Below are positions 1 through 8,113 of a stretch of DNA of 64,000 nucleotides, piece by piece. Every line of letters begins with the position of its first letter. Within the stretch, counting starts at the first letter, position 1. This DNA comes from Hahnella lacustris. Its GTDB lineage: Bacteria > Pseudomonadota > Gammaproteobacteria > Burkholderiales > Burkholderiaceae_A. The notes under the pieces were generated by a model that worked only from the letters and a program-made list of their open reading frames with translations, was not told the origin of the DNA and did no database searches. Position numbers and translations under genes: made by a program. The stretch lies in assembly GCA_965194655.1 (NCBI GenBank), contig OZ239148.1, positions 1,426,001 to 1,490,000 of the forward strand. The letters run 5' to 3'.

Positions 1-37
1 TCCACTCGATCCACTGGCGCGAGTCCCCGCGGTTGGC

Positions 38-1222
38 TTAGAAAAAGGCCTGCAGCCCGGTCTGAGCACGACCGAGGATGAGGGCATGAATATCGTGCGT
101 ACCCTCATAGGTATTGACCACCTCCAGGTTCACCATATGGCGCATGACGCCATACTCATCGGTGATGCCGTTTCCGCCCAGCATGTCTCTCGCCATCCGC
201 GCAATCTCCAGTGACTTGCCGCAGTTGTTGCGCTTCACAATGGACGTGGCTTCTACGGAGGCGGTTTCATTCTCTTTCATTCGCCCAAGCCGCAGCACCG
301 CCTGATAGCCCAGCGCGATCTCTGTCTGCATGTCTGCAAGCTTGCGTTGAATGAGCTGATTGGCGGCCAGAGGTCGCCCAAACTGCTGCCGATCCATGGT
401 GTACTGCCGGGCCTTGTGCCAACAGAATTCGGCTGCACCCAACACGCCCCAGGCAATGCCATATCGCGCCGAGTTCAGGCAGGTGAAGGGGCCCTTCAAG
501 CCCTTCACTCCCGGCAAGAGATTCTCGCTGGGCACAAAGACCTCATCCATCACAATCTCGCCCGTGACGGAGGCACGCAGGCCAATCTTGCCGTGAATCA
601 CGGGAGCAGAGAGACCCTTCATGCCCTTCTCCAGGATGAAGCCACGAATCTCATCGGCGTCATCCTTGGCCCAGACCACAAAGACATCTGCGATGGGGGC
701 GTTGGAGATCCAGGTCTTTCCGCCAGAGAGACTAAAGCCACCGGGCACCGCGCGCGCGCGCGTGACCATGCTGCCGGGATCGGAGCCATGATTGGGTTCT
801 GTCAGGCCAAAACACCCAATGAACTCACCTGTGGCCAGTTTGGGCAGATACTTCTGCCGCTGATCCTCCGAACCAAAGGCGTAGATGGGCAGCATCACCA
901 ACGAGCTCTGCACGCTGAACATGCTGCGATAGGCACTGTCGACCCGCTCGATCTCGTTGGCGATCAAACCGTAGGCCACCTCAGACATTCCCGCTCCGCC
1001 GTACGTCTCGGGAATGGTGGGACCCAAGAGTCCGAGCGCGCCCATCTCACGGAAAATCTCGGGCTCGACCTTCTCGTGCCGAAAGGCTTCTAGGATGCGT
1101 GGCTCCAGCCTCTCCTGGCAGTAGTCGGCTGCAGCCTGGCGCGTCATGCGCTCCTCTTCGGTGAGCTGGTCGACCAACAAAAAGGGGTCTTCCCAGACGA
1201 ATGTCGCGTGCTTGTGTGCCAT
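38..1222 (-). CDS. gcdH: glutaryl-CoA dehydrogenase-type acyl-CoA dehydrogenase
   Basis: A 394-aa flavoprotein of the acyl-CoA dehydrogenase superfamily. The glutaryl-CoA branch oxidises and decarboxylates glutaryl-CoA to crotonyl-CoA, passing electrons to ETF. The length fits the family. The N-terminal helical domain, the FAD-contacting segment GCFGLTEPNHGSDPGSM (about residue 136) and the C-terminal TYEGTHDIH motif are visible; Glu373 in that motif matches the catalytic base of human GCDH. The ATG at 1222 has an AGGAAG about ten bases upstream. It is the last gene of the leftward operon that also encodes hydratase, 3-hydroxyacyl-CoA dehydrogenase and thiolase, so its crotonyl-CoA product could be processed locally. 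Family placement is firm. A related short-chain dicarboxylyl-CoA substrate instead of glutaryl-CoA is possible. Confidence 0.9.
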   Translation of the reverse strand: MAHKHATFVWEDPFLLVDQLTEEERMTRQAAADYCQERLEPRILEAFRHEKVEPEIFREMGALGLLGPTIPETYGGAGMSEVAYGLIANEIERVDSAYRSMFSVQSSLVMLPIYAFGSEDQRQKYLPKLATGEFIGCFGLTEPNHGSDPGSMVTRARAVPGGFSLSGGKTWISNAPIADVFVVWAKDDADEIRGFILEKGMKGLSAPVIHGKIGLRASVTGEIVMDEVFVPSENLLPGVKGLKGPFTCLNSARYGIAWGVLGAAEFCWHKARQYTMDRQQFGRPLAANQLIQRKLADMQTEIALGYQAVLRLGRMKENETASVEATSIVKRNNCGKSLEIARMARDMLGGNGITDEYGVMRHMVNLEVVNTYEGTHDIHALILGRAQTGLQAFF

Positions 1223-1252
1223 ATGGCCTACTTCCTTTCTTGAGAGCTGGGC

Positions 1253-2041
1253 TTAGACGGACGCAATCGCGCCGCCATCCACACGAACCATGGAGCCCGT
1301 CATGTAGCTGGCTCGGGTGCTCGCCAAGAATGCCACCACATCGCCGTATTCTTGCAAGTCCCCGTAGCGCCGGGCGGGGATTGTAGCCTTCGATCGCTTC
1401 TCCACCTCCTCCAGTGCAAGACCCTCCTTCTGGGCGCGGGTCTGATCAATGAATGCGGTGCGATCCGTTGCAATCCGGCCGGGCAACACCATGTTCACCG
1501 TGATGCCCGAGGCAGCCACTTCGTTGGCCAGCGTCTTGGACCACCCCACCAGAGCGCCTCGCAGACTGTTTGACATGGCCAGGTTGGGAATGGGCGTGAT
1601 GACGCCACTAGAGGCGTTGGTGAGGATCCGTCCCCAGCCCGCTTGCTTCATGCCTGGGAGCACGGCATCCGTGATCGCAATCACAGGGGCGACCAGGTTG
1701 TTGAACTGATCCTGCCAGGTCGCAATGGGCTGGCCTGCTGCCGCGCTGGGCGCGGGGCCACCGCCATTGTTAAACAGCACCTGGATGCTGCCGCCTGCGA
1801 GTGCTTCTGCCTGACCAAGCAAGTCCGCAATGCGGTCGATCTGACGGACATCCCATGCCAGGGCATGTGCAAGGCCGCCGCTCGCACGGATGCGACTCAC
1901 CGTGACCTCGACCTTCTCCAGGGTTCGGCCGGCGCAAACCACCACCGCGCCCTCTGAGGCCAGGCTGAGGGCTGCAGCCAATCCCAGTCCGCCGCCTGCA
2001 CCAAAGACGAGTGCGCGTTTGCCGTTGAGTCCAAGATCCAT
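1253..2041 (-). CDS. SDR-family oxidoreductase lacking the usual catalytic Tyr-Lys
   Basis: A 262-aa short-chain dehydrogenase/reductase fold. The glycine-rich dinucleotide motif GAGGGLG is at residues 14-20, the NNGGG motif at 91-95, and the active-site serine region NASSG at 142-146. The YxxxK signature is absent: the segment that should carry it reads LAMSNSLRGALVG (154-166), with Met/Ser where Tyr is expected and Leu/Arg where Lys is expected. The rest of the fold, including the C-terminal DGG motif, is intact, so this is a subfamily trait or loss of classical chemistry rather than an obvious frameshift. It lies 30 bp from gcdH in the same leftward operon. The substrate is unknown. It may act on a CoA ester or hydroxy-acid of the pathway. 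Confidence 0.82.
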   Translation of the reverse strand: MDLGLNGKRALVFGAGGGLGLAAALSLASEGAVVVCAGRTLEKVEVTVSRIRASGGLAHALAWDVRQIDRIADLLGQAEALAGGSIQVLFNNGGGPAPSAAAGQPIATWQDQFNNLVAPVIAITDAVLPGMKQAGWGRILTNASSGVITPIPNLAMSNSLRGALVGWSKTLANEVAASGITVNMVLPGRIATDRTAFIDQTRAQKEGLALEEVEKRSKATIPARRYGDLQEYGDVVAFLASTRASYMTGSMVRVDGGAIASV

Positions 2042-2053
2042 GTAGAGGTGCTC

Positions 2054-3073
2054 CTATGTTTGAGGTTGAGAGGATGGAAAGTCTTCTGTATCGACACTGC
2101 TCTGCATGGCGGCGTCGTAACGCCCCCCGCAAACTCGGTGAGGCGCAAATGCTTCTTGGAGGCGTTGGAGGTGTGCATCACTCAACGTGATGGAGTCTGC
2201 CCCGAGGTTGTCTTCCAGGTGCTCCACGGAGGTGGTCCCGGGAATGGTCAACACCTCCTCACCCTGCTGCAGTACCCATGCAATGGCAGCCTGAGCGGGC
2301 GAGCAGCCAGCCTCTCGGGCAACCTCCCACAGCACCATCAGCAGCGCTTTGTTCTGTTCAAAAGCGCTTGGGGCGAAACGCGGCATTTTGTGTCGCATGT
2401 CCGTCTCATGAAGTGCACTTCGCTCGGGAGGCGAGGCGGTGAGAAACCCACGCCCCAGGGGGCTGAAAGCCATGAGCCGCGTACCCAACTCCCGGCAGGC
2501 CGAGAGCAGTCCAATCTCGGGGTTGCGTGTCCAGAGCGAATACTCGGACTGAACCGCTGCAATGGGGTACTCAGTGGCTGCCCGACGCAGGGTGGCGCCC
2601 GACACTTCCGAGAGACCAGCCGCTCGAATTTTGCCTTCGCGTACCAGATCGCCCAGCGTGCCCGCGACCTCCTCAATGGGGACCTGCTTATCCCAGCGAT
2701 GAACATAATAGAGGTCGATCACCTCCACGCTCAGGCGCTGCAGACTCTCCTCGAGGTTCTGTCGCAGCGTCTCAGGACGGCTATCCACCTTGCGCTGAAC
2801 CCCTTGTGGGGTCTGCACACTCGCCATGCCACCTTTGCTGCACAAGACGATCTGATCTCGGATGGATCCCACCAAGGGCCCCAGCAGCCGCTCGTTGGCA
2901 CCATTGCCGTAGATGGCCGCGGTGTCAAAGAGCGTGACCCCCGTATCGAACGCGCGATGAAAGACCCTGGCAGCCTGCTCCGCAGAAACCGGGGGCGCAT
3001 AGCCATGGCTCAGGTTCATACAACCCAGCCCAATCGCAGTGGGCTGAAAGGGGCCAAGGGGTCTGGTCTTCAT
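2054..3073 (-). CDS. aldo/keto reductase
   Basis: A 339-aa NADPH-dependent (beta/alpha)8-barrel reductase of the AKR superfamily, in the group that includes YajO/Tas-like and AKR11-13 enzymes. The catalytic tetrad is readable: Asp50 and Tyr55 in FDTAAIYGNG, Lys80 in CSKGG and His125 in YYVHRWD. The N-terminus reads GPFQPTAIGLGCMNLSHGY, the common start of this group. The start codon overlaps the stop of the upstream 2-hydroxyacid dehydrogenase gene by ATGA (3070-3073), implying translational coupling. These enzymes reduce aldehydes or ketones to alcohols in the cytoplasm; the physiological substrate cannot be told from sequence. Confidence 0.88.
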   Translation of the reverse strand: MKTRPLGPFQPTAIGLGCMNLSHGYAPPVSAEQAARVFHRAFDTGVTLFDTAAIYGNGANERLLGPLVGSIRDQIVLCSKGGMASVQTPQGVQRKVDSRPETLRQNLEESLQRLSVEVIDLYYVHRWDKQVPIEEVAGTLGDLVREGKIRAAGLSEVSGATLRRAATEYPIAAVQSEYSLWTRNPEIGLLSACRELGTRLMAFSPLGRGFLTASPPERSALHETDMRHKMPRFAPSAFEQNKALLMVLWEVAREAGCSPAQAAIAWVLQQGEEVLTIPGTTSVEHLEDNLGADSITLSDAHLQRLQEAFAPHRVCGGRYDAAMQSSVDTEDFPSSQPQT

Positions 3074-4023
3074 GAGGTGAGCACCGGTGTCTTGAGGGTT
3101 CCTGCCGAGAAGAACTGACGCAGGTTGTCCATCACGAGGTCTTCCATTGCGCGCCGGGTCTCCGCAGTGCCACTGCCCACGTGGGGAAGCAAGACCACAT
3201 GGTCCATGTCCATGAAGGCATCAGGCACGTGGGGCTCGTTGACAAAGACATCGAGTCCCGCACCGGCGAGTGTGCCCGCCTGAAGCCTTCGGATGAGCGC
3301 GGGCTCATCGATCACGGAGCCGCGCGCAATGTTGATGAGAAATCCCTTGGGCCCGAGGGCCTCAAGCACGGCATCGGACACCAGCCCCTGGGTCTGTGCA
3401 CCGCCAGAGACCGCCACCATGAGAAAGTCTGCCCACTCTGCAAGGGCCACCGGCGTATCCATGTAGGCATAGGCCGATTGCTCAAGAGGTCGCCTGTTGT
3501 GATAACGAATCTCCATCGAAAAGCCCTCTGCTCGGCGCGCAATGGCAGCACCAATCTGTCCAAGACCCAGCACGCCAAGCCGCTTTCCACTAACCTTCGT
3601 CGCCAAGGGGAACGCTCCCTTGGGCCATTGGCCTGCACGAACGAATCGATCCGATGCCGAGAGCCCACGTGCAGCATCCAAGAGCAGTCCCATGGCGAGA
3701 TCGGCCACACAATCAGTGAGCACATCTGGGGTGGTGGAGACCTGAATGCCCAGGCGCGCAGCGGCCTCGAGGTCGATCTTGTCTGTCCCTATGCCTCGAC
3801 AAGCGATGGCCTTCAGGCCAGGCATGCGTCGCATCAGAGCCTCACTGGCGCCGACCGGTGCGGTGGTGACCAGGGCTTGAGCGGTGGCTGCAGGACCGGC
3901 CCAGAATGCAGCCTCATCGGGGGTCCCCACTGCCGGAGGAACCAGCACTTCAAAATGGTCCCGCAGCCGAGCGTCTCCGGCTGCGGAGAGTTTGCTGACT
4001 TGAACGATGCAGGGCTTGGTCAC
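3070..4023 (-). CDS. D-isomer-specific 2-hydroxyacid dehydrogenase
   Basis: A 317-aa NAD(P)-dependent dehydrogenase like the glyoxylate/hydroxypyruvate reductases. The Rossmann motif LGVLGLGQIG is followed by the NIARGSVIDEPAL segment and the catalytic His in LLPHVGSGTAETR. The reading frame stays open another 237 bp upstream, but that extension overlaps the hydratase gene and has no family similarity. I chose the GTG at 4023 because GAGGAG precedes it by six bases and the protein then begins with the normal catalytic domain. Its stop overlaps the AKR start. Role: reduction of a 2-keto acid, or oxidation of a 2-hydroxy acid; substrate unknown. Confidence 0.88.
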   Translation of the reverse strand: MTKPCIVQVSKLSAAGDARLRDHFEVLVPPAVGTPDEAAFWAGPAATAQALVTTAPVGASEALMRRMPGLKAIACRGIGTDKIDLEAAARLGIQVSTTPDVLTDCVADLAMGLLLDAARGLSASDRFVRAGQWPKGAFPLATKVSGKRLGVLGLGQIGAAIARRAEGFSMEIRYHNRRPLEQSAYAYMDTPVALAEWADFLMVAVSGGAQTQGLVSDAVLEALGPKGFLINIARGSVIDEPALIRRLQAGTLAGAGLDVFVNEPHVPDAFMDMDHVVLLPHVGSGTAETRRAMEDLVMDNLRQFFSAGTLKTPVLTS

Positions 4024-4048
4024 AAAGGACTCCTCGGAAATGAATGGC

Positions 4049-4819
4049 TCAGCGTCGCTGAAATTGGGGGGTTCGTCGATCCTGAAAAGCCCGAGCCCCC
4101 TCTCGTTGATCGGGCGACCCGAACAGAGATTCAAAGGCCCTTCGCTCAAACGCCAGACCCTGATGAAGGGGGAGAGACTCTGCCGCCCGCAGTGCAGCCT
4201 TTGCAAGCTGCAAGGCCGGGCTGGAGCGCGTGCAGAGCAGCTGAGCATGCTCGAGCGCAATTCCCTCTAAGGACTCCGGGGGGACCACGGCAGAGACGAG
4301 GCCTGTATGCGCCATGGCATCTGCTCGGGTTCTCAATCCACCCAACACCATGAGTGCTGCCTGCGCGTATCCGAGACGATGGACCAGCCGCTGCGTGCCA
4401 CCTCCCCCTGGGATCAGTCCCCAGCCCACCTCAGGCTGCCCAAACTCAGCGTCTTCTGCCGCAATTAAGAGGTCTGTATGGAGTGCGAGCTCGCAGCCCG
4501 CCCCTGCAGCAACCCCGTGAACTGCAGCGATGATCGGCTTCTTGACTGCACCGAGTACAGCCCAGAGTCGATCAGCCTCTCGCTCGCGCAAGCGCTCGGG
4601 CGTGTCCTGTGCAAACTCCAGCAGGTCACCACCTGCGCAGAAGTGCTGTCCGCGCCCCTGGATCAGGATGACGCGCGTCTCTCCTGACTGATCCGCCGCA
4701 AGCAGGGCCTCGATGAGCGCATCGCGCATGGCCTGATTCAGCGCATTTCGCGCCTGCGGCCGGTTCAGCCAGAGGCGCGTGCAGCCCCAGTCGAAAGACT
4801 CCACCTCAATCAGACTCAT
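4049..4819 (-). CDS. enoyl-CoA hydratase/isomerase (crotonase family)
   Basis: A 256-aa crotonase-fold protein that should hydrate an enoyl-CoA to a 3-hydroxyacyl-CoA. The oxyanion-hole segments GQHFCAGGDL (58-66) and GVAAGAGCELALHTD (102-116) are present. Glu130 in FGQPEVGWGLIPGGGG matches the first catalytic glutamate of rat hydratase, while the position of the second glutamate is Leu156 (in QAALMVLGG). It may therefore be an isomerase-like or single-glutamate variant. The ATG at 4819 overlaps the upstream acyl-CoA ligase stop by ATGA. It sits between CoA ligase, thiolase and acyl-CoA dehydrogenase genes, as expected for a beta-oxidation-like module. Confidence 0.87.
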   Translation of the reverse strand: MSLIEVESFDWGCTRLWLNRPQARNALNQAMRDALIEALLAADQSGETRVILIQGRGQHFCAGGDLLEFAQDTPERLREREADRLWAVLGAVKKPIIAAVHGVAAGAGCELALHTDLLIAAEDAEFGQPEVGWGLIPGGGGTQRLVHRLGYAQAALMVLGGLRTRADAMAHTGLVSAVVPPESLEGIALEHAQLLCTRSSPALQLAKAALRAAESLPLHQGLAFERRAFESLFGSPDQREGARAFQDRRTPQFQRR

Positions 4820-6903
4820 ATCGTCGCGCGCCTCAGCGTGAGCAGCACGTCCACCGCCGTGACGCCCTTGGGATGAACAAAGACTGGATTGAGATCGAGC
4901 TCACCCAGCTGATCCCCAAGGGCGGCCCCGATCGCGCTCACCCTGCTCACCAGGTCTGCCAGGGCTTGAATGTCCGCCGGCGGACTGCCCCTAAACCCTT
5001 GAAGCAGCCGGACTCCACGAAGCCTGTGAATCATGGCCTCTGCCTCTGCCGGCGAGACCGGACAACGCGCAAAAGTGACGTCTTTCAAGAGCTCGATCCA
5101 CACACCGCCCAGACCGACCATGACCACCGGGCCGAACACGGGATCCTGGCTGAGGCCCACCACACACTCCACCCCGGCCTCGGCCATAGGCTGCACCAAG
5201 ACACCGCGAACGCGGGCTGTGGGGGCGTGGGCTGTGACCGACTGAAGGATCTGGCTGTAGGCCTGGGCCACATCCTCCGGGGTGTTGAGCCCCAGGCGGA
5301 CACCCCCTGCCTCGGTCTTGTGAAGCACATCTGGCGATTCAATCTTGATGGCAACAGGGGACGCAAATTGACGCTGCGCCTCCTGGGCCTGCTCCTGAGA
5401 GCGGGCCAAAACAGCCGGTGTGAGCGGGATGCCCAGACCCCTCAGCCATTCGATCGCCTCGAGACTCTCCACCAGCCCGCGCTCTGTGGGGGGAATGGAT
5501 GCCAGTGAGACCGACGCGGCCGGAGCATCCTCGGCGCGCTGCCACTCGCTGACCATCGCAAGGCCGGCGAGCGCCTCAATGGCCGCCTCCCCACTTCGCA
5601 GCAGGGGGATACCCAGTTCAGCCAGCCGCTTGACGGCAGCCTCGGGCGCACCGAGCCAAGCCACCACAAAAGGCTTCTTCGTTGACCGATGAATCTCCTC
5701 AAAGACCCCAGCGAGCAGATCGACGTTCTTGTGCATGAGCTCAATCCAGACCATGCCCATGTGGACTTGGGGATCCTCCAGCATGAGTCTCAGGCTGTCA
5801 CGAAGAATGGCAGGCTGAGCAACGAACTGTCCCGTCACATCGATGGGGTTTGTCGCCACTCCGAAGCCTGGGAGGCTCTGAGCAATTCGAGCCTGGGTGT
5901 CTGCGCTGAGCACGGGCACCTCAAGACCCAGCTCAATGGCCCGGTCCGCAGCCTGTACACCTGCGCCTCCAGACTGCGTAGCAATGGCCACCCCTCGACC
6001 GAGTGCAGGCGGACAGAGGGCAAGCACCTGGGCCAGATCCAGCATGTGTTCCTCGTTGCGCGCGCGAAGAATGCCGGCCTGCCGAGTCACATCATCGAAC
6101 ACGGCATCCTCGCCGGCGAGTGCTCCGGTATGCGAGGCCACTGCTCGCGAGCCTGCTTCGGTGCGTCCGACCTTCATCACCACGACCGGCTTTCGGAGTG
6201 CGCGTGCTCGAGCGCCAAGCCGCATCCAGCCCTCACCGTCACGCAGACCCTCCAGATAGCCTGTGCACACCCGAATGCGCGGATCCTCCATCAGGGCAGA
6301 CATCGCCTCCACGAAGTCAATATCGGCCTCATTGCCCGTGTTCACAAAGAATCCAAGACCAAGATGACGCTGCCGACAGAGCGCAGCAATGGCCGTTCCG
6401 AATGCCCCCGACTGCGTGACAAAGCCCACGGGGCCTGGGAGATTCTCGCCATCTGCATACTGACTGAAGGTGGCGAGCATGCCGTCGAAGGCGTTCACCA
6501 GCCCCAGGCAGTTAGGACCACAGAGCCGGATGCCAGTCTCTCTCGCAGCCTTTGACAGCGACTCCTCCAATGCCTTTCCCTCTGGTCCAGTTTCACCAAA
6601 CCCGGCGGAGAAGATCACTGCCGCTCTTGCCCCCACCGCCGCAAGCTCCCTGAGGCATCCCTCCACCGAAGGCGCGGGAAGAATGATGACCGCAAGGTCA
6701 ATGGGACCCGGGATGGCCTGGATATTCGGATAACAAGGCAATGGGCCCACCTGGTCGTACTTTGGATTCACCGGGTAAATGGCGCCCGCATAGCCCTTGT
6801 CCAACAGATTTCGGATGGGTCTGCCATTGAGCTTATTGAAGTCGGAGGAAGCGCCAATGATGGCCACCGACTTGGGCTCCAGCAGCGGCTGCAGAGGCCT
6901 CAT
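4816..6903 (-). CDS. ADP-forming acyl-CoA synthetase (acetate--CoA ligase family)
   Basis: A 695-aa single-chain NDP-forming ligase converting an acid, CoA and ATP to acyl-CoA, ADP and phosphate through a phosphohistidine. It begins with a CoA-binding domain (IIGASSDFNKLNG near residue 15), continues with succinyl-CoA-synthetase-like domains containing the conserved ASHTGALAGEDAVFD segment (the expected phosphohistidine loop), and ends with an ATP-grasp domain (IESPDVLHKTEAGGV). The frame is open upstream to 6951, but the ATG at 6903 overlaps the thiolase stop by ATGA and starts the conserved domain, so I use it. It would activate the pathway acid, or run in reverse to make ATP. The acid is unknown. 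Confidence 0.88.
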   Translation of the reverse strand: MRPLQPLLEPKSVAIIGASSDFNKLNGRPIRNLLDKGYAGAIYPVNPKYDQVGPLPCYPNIQAIPGPIDLAVIILPAPSVEGCLRELAAVGARAAVIFSAGFGETGPEGKALEESLSKAARETGIRLCGPNCLGLVNAFDGMLATFSQYADGENLPGPVGFVTQSGAFGTAIAALCRQRHLGLGFFVNTGNEADIDFVEAMSALMEDPRIRVCTGYLEGLRDGEGWMRLGARARALRKPVVVMKVGRTEAGSRAVASHTGALAGEDAVFDDVTRQAGILRARNEEHMLDLAQVLALCPPALGRGVAIATQSGGAGVQAADRAIELGLEVPVLSADTQARIAQSLPGFGVATNPIDVTGQFVAQPAILRDSLRLMLEDPQVHMGMVWIELMHKNVDLLAGVFEEIHRSTKKPFVVAWLGAPEAAVKRLAELGIPLLRSGEAAIEALAGLAMVSEWQRAEDAPAASVSLASIPPTERGLVESLEAIEWLRGLGIPLTPAVLARSQEQAQEAQRQFASPVAIKIESPDVLHKTEAGGVRLGLNTPEDVAQAYSQILQSVTAHAPTARVRGVLVQPMAEAGVECVVGLSQDPVFGPVVMVGLGGVWIELLKDVTFARCPVSPAEAEAMIHRLRGVRLLQGFRGSPPADIQALADLVSRVSAIGAALGDQLGELDLNPVFVHPKGVTAVDVLLTLRRATI

Positions 6904-8111
6904 GGCGCGCGCTCCAGCACCACTGCAATGCCCTGACCAACGCCAATACACATCGTGACCAGGGCATAGCGCCCGCCTCGAAGCTCGAGTTCATGTAGGG
7001 CTGTGAGCACCAGGCGAGGGCCTGACGCACCCAAGGGATGCCCCAGTGCGATCGCCCCTCCGTTCGGATTCAATCGATCTTCAGACTCTGAGCAGCCAAG
7101 CCCCTCGACGCAGGCGAGAACCTGGGCCGAGAAGGCCTCGTTGATCTCGATGACATCCATGTCCTTGAGCGAGAGTCCGGCGCGAGACAGTGCCTTCAGG
7201 CTCGCGGGAACCGGACCAAAACCCATGATGCGAGGCTCAACCCCAGCACTCGCCGAGGCCACTACACGCCCCATCCGCTTGAGTCCGAGGGTCTCGCCCA
7301 TGGCGGCAGATCCCATGAGCAGGGCCACCGCTCCGTCATTGATGCCCGAGGCATTCCCTGCCGTCGTCACGCCACCCGTGAAGAGTGGGCGCAGCCTGGC
7401 CAGAGATTGAAGTGTGGTCTCAGGCCTCGGGTGCTCATCCATAAAGATCTCCAGGGGATCGCCTCGACGCGGGGAGAGTCGAATGGGAGAAATTTCTCTT
7501 GCGAATCGATCACCGAGTTGGGCCTTGGCTGCACGCGCCTGAGAGCGCAGGGCGAAGGCATCACATCGCTCGCGAGTCAGCCCGAACTGCACTGCGAGGT
7601 TGTCTGCGGTCTCAGGCATGGTGTGCGCACCGAACTGCGCCTCGATCTGGGGATTGGGGAACCGCGCACCGAGTGCGGAATCAAAGATGCGCTGGTCCTT
7701 CGAGTAGGCTGACTCGGCCTTGGACATGACAATCGGGGCGCGACTCATGCTTTCCACCCCTCCCACCAAGAGCGCCTGGGCCTCTCCCACCTGCAAGGCA
7801 TGGGCTGCAGAGATCACGGCCTGAAGCCCGCTTCCACAGTTGCGTTGAAAGACCACGCCCGCAGAGTCCATGGGCAGTCCCGCCAGCAGACCCACGTGTC
7901 GCGCAATGCATCGACTGTCCTCTCCTGCCTGATTCGCACAGCCGAGATAGACGTCCTCCATGTGTTCGCGGACCTCCGGGTGTCTCGCGAGCAACGCCTG
8001 CGTGGTCATGGCCATCAGGTCATCAGGCCGAACACCGGCGAGCGCTCCCGCGTGCCGGCCAAAAGGCGAGCGCGTGCCATCAAAGATCCAGGCATTGTCG
8101 AGTGTGGCCAT
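6900..8111 (-). CDS. thiolase (acetyl-CoA acyltransferase)
   Basis: A 403-aa thiolase that cleaves a 3-ketoacyl-CoA with CoA to acetyl-CoA and a shortened acyl-CoA. The acyl-accepting Cys92 is in FQRNCGSGLQAV, the histidine motif in GGAIALGHPLGASG, and the second cysteine in VTMCIGVGQG. The frame is open to 8264, but the ATG at 8111 gives the standard thiolase N-terminus and is two bases from the preceding 3-hydroxyacyl-CoA dehydrogenase stop; the longer form would add 51 unrelated residues. It is the last step of the module encoded by its neighbours. PaaJ/PcaF-like versus generic AtoB-like specificity cannot be decided. Confidence 0.92.
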   Translation of the reverse strand: MATLDNAWIFDGTRSPFGRHAGALAGVRPDDLMAMTTQALLARHPEVREHMEDVYLGCANQAGEDSRCIARHVGLLAGLPMDSAGVVFQRNCGSGLQAVISAAHALQVGEAQALLVGGVESMSRAPIVMSKAESAYSKDQRIFDSALGARFPNPQIEAQFGAHTMPETADNLAVQFGLTRERCDAFALRSQARAAKAQLGDRFAREISPIRLSPRRGDPLEIFMDEHPRPETTLQSLARLRPLFTGGVTTAGNASGINDGAVALLMGSAAMGETLGLKRMGRVVASASAGVEPRIMGFGPVPASLKALSRAGLSLKDMDVIEINEAFSAQVLACVEGLGCSESEDRLNPNGGAIALGHPLGASGPRLVLTALHELELRGGRYALVTMCIGVGQGIAVVLERAP

Positions 8112-8113
8112 GT

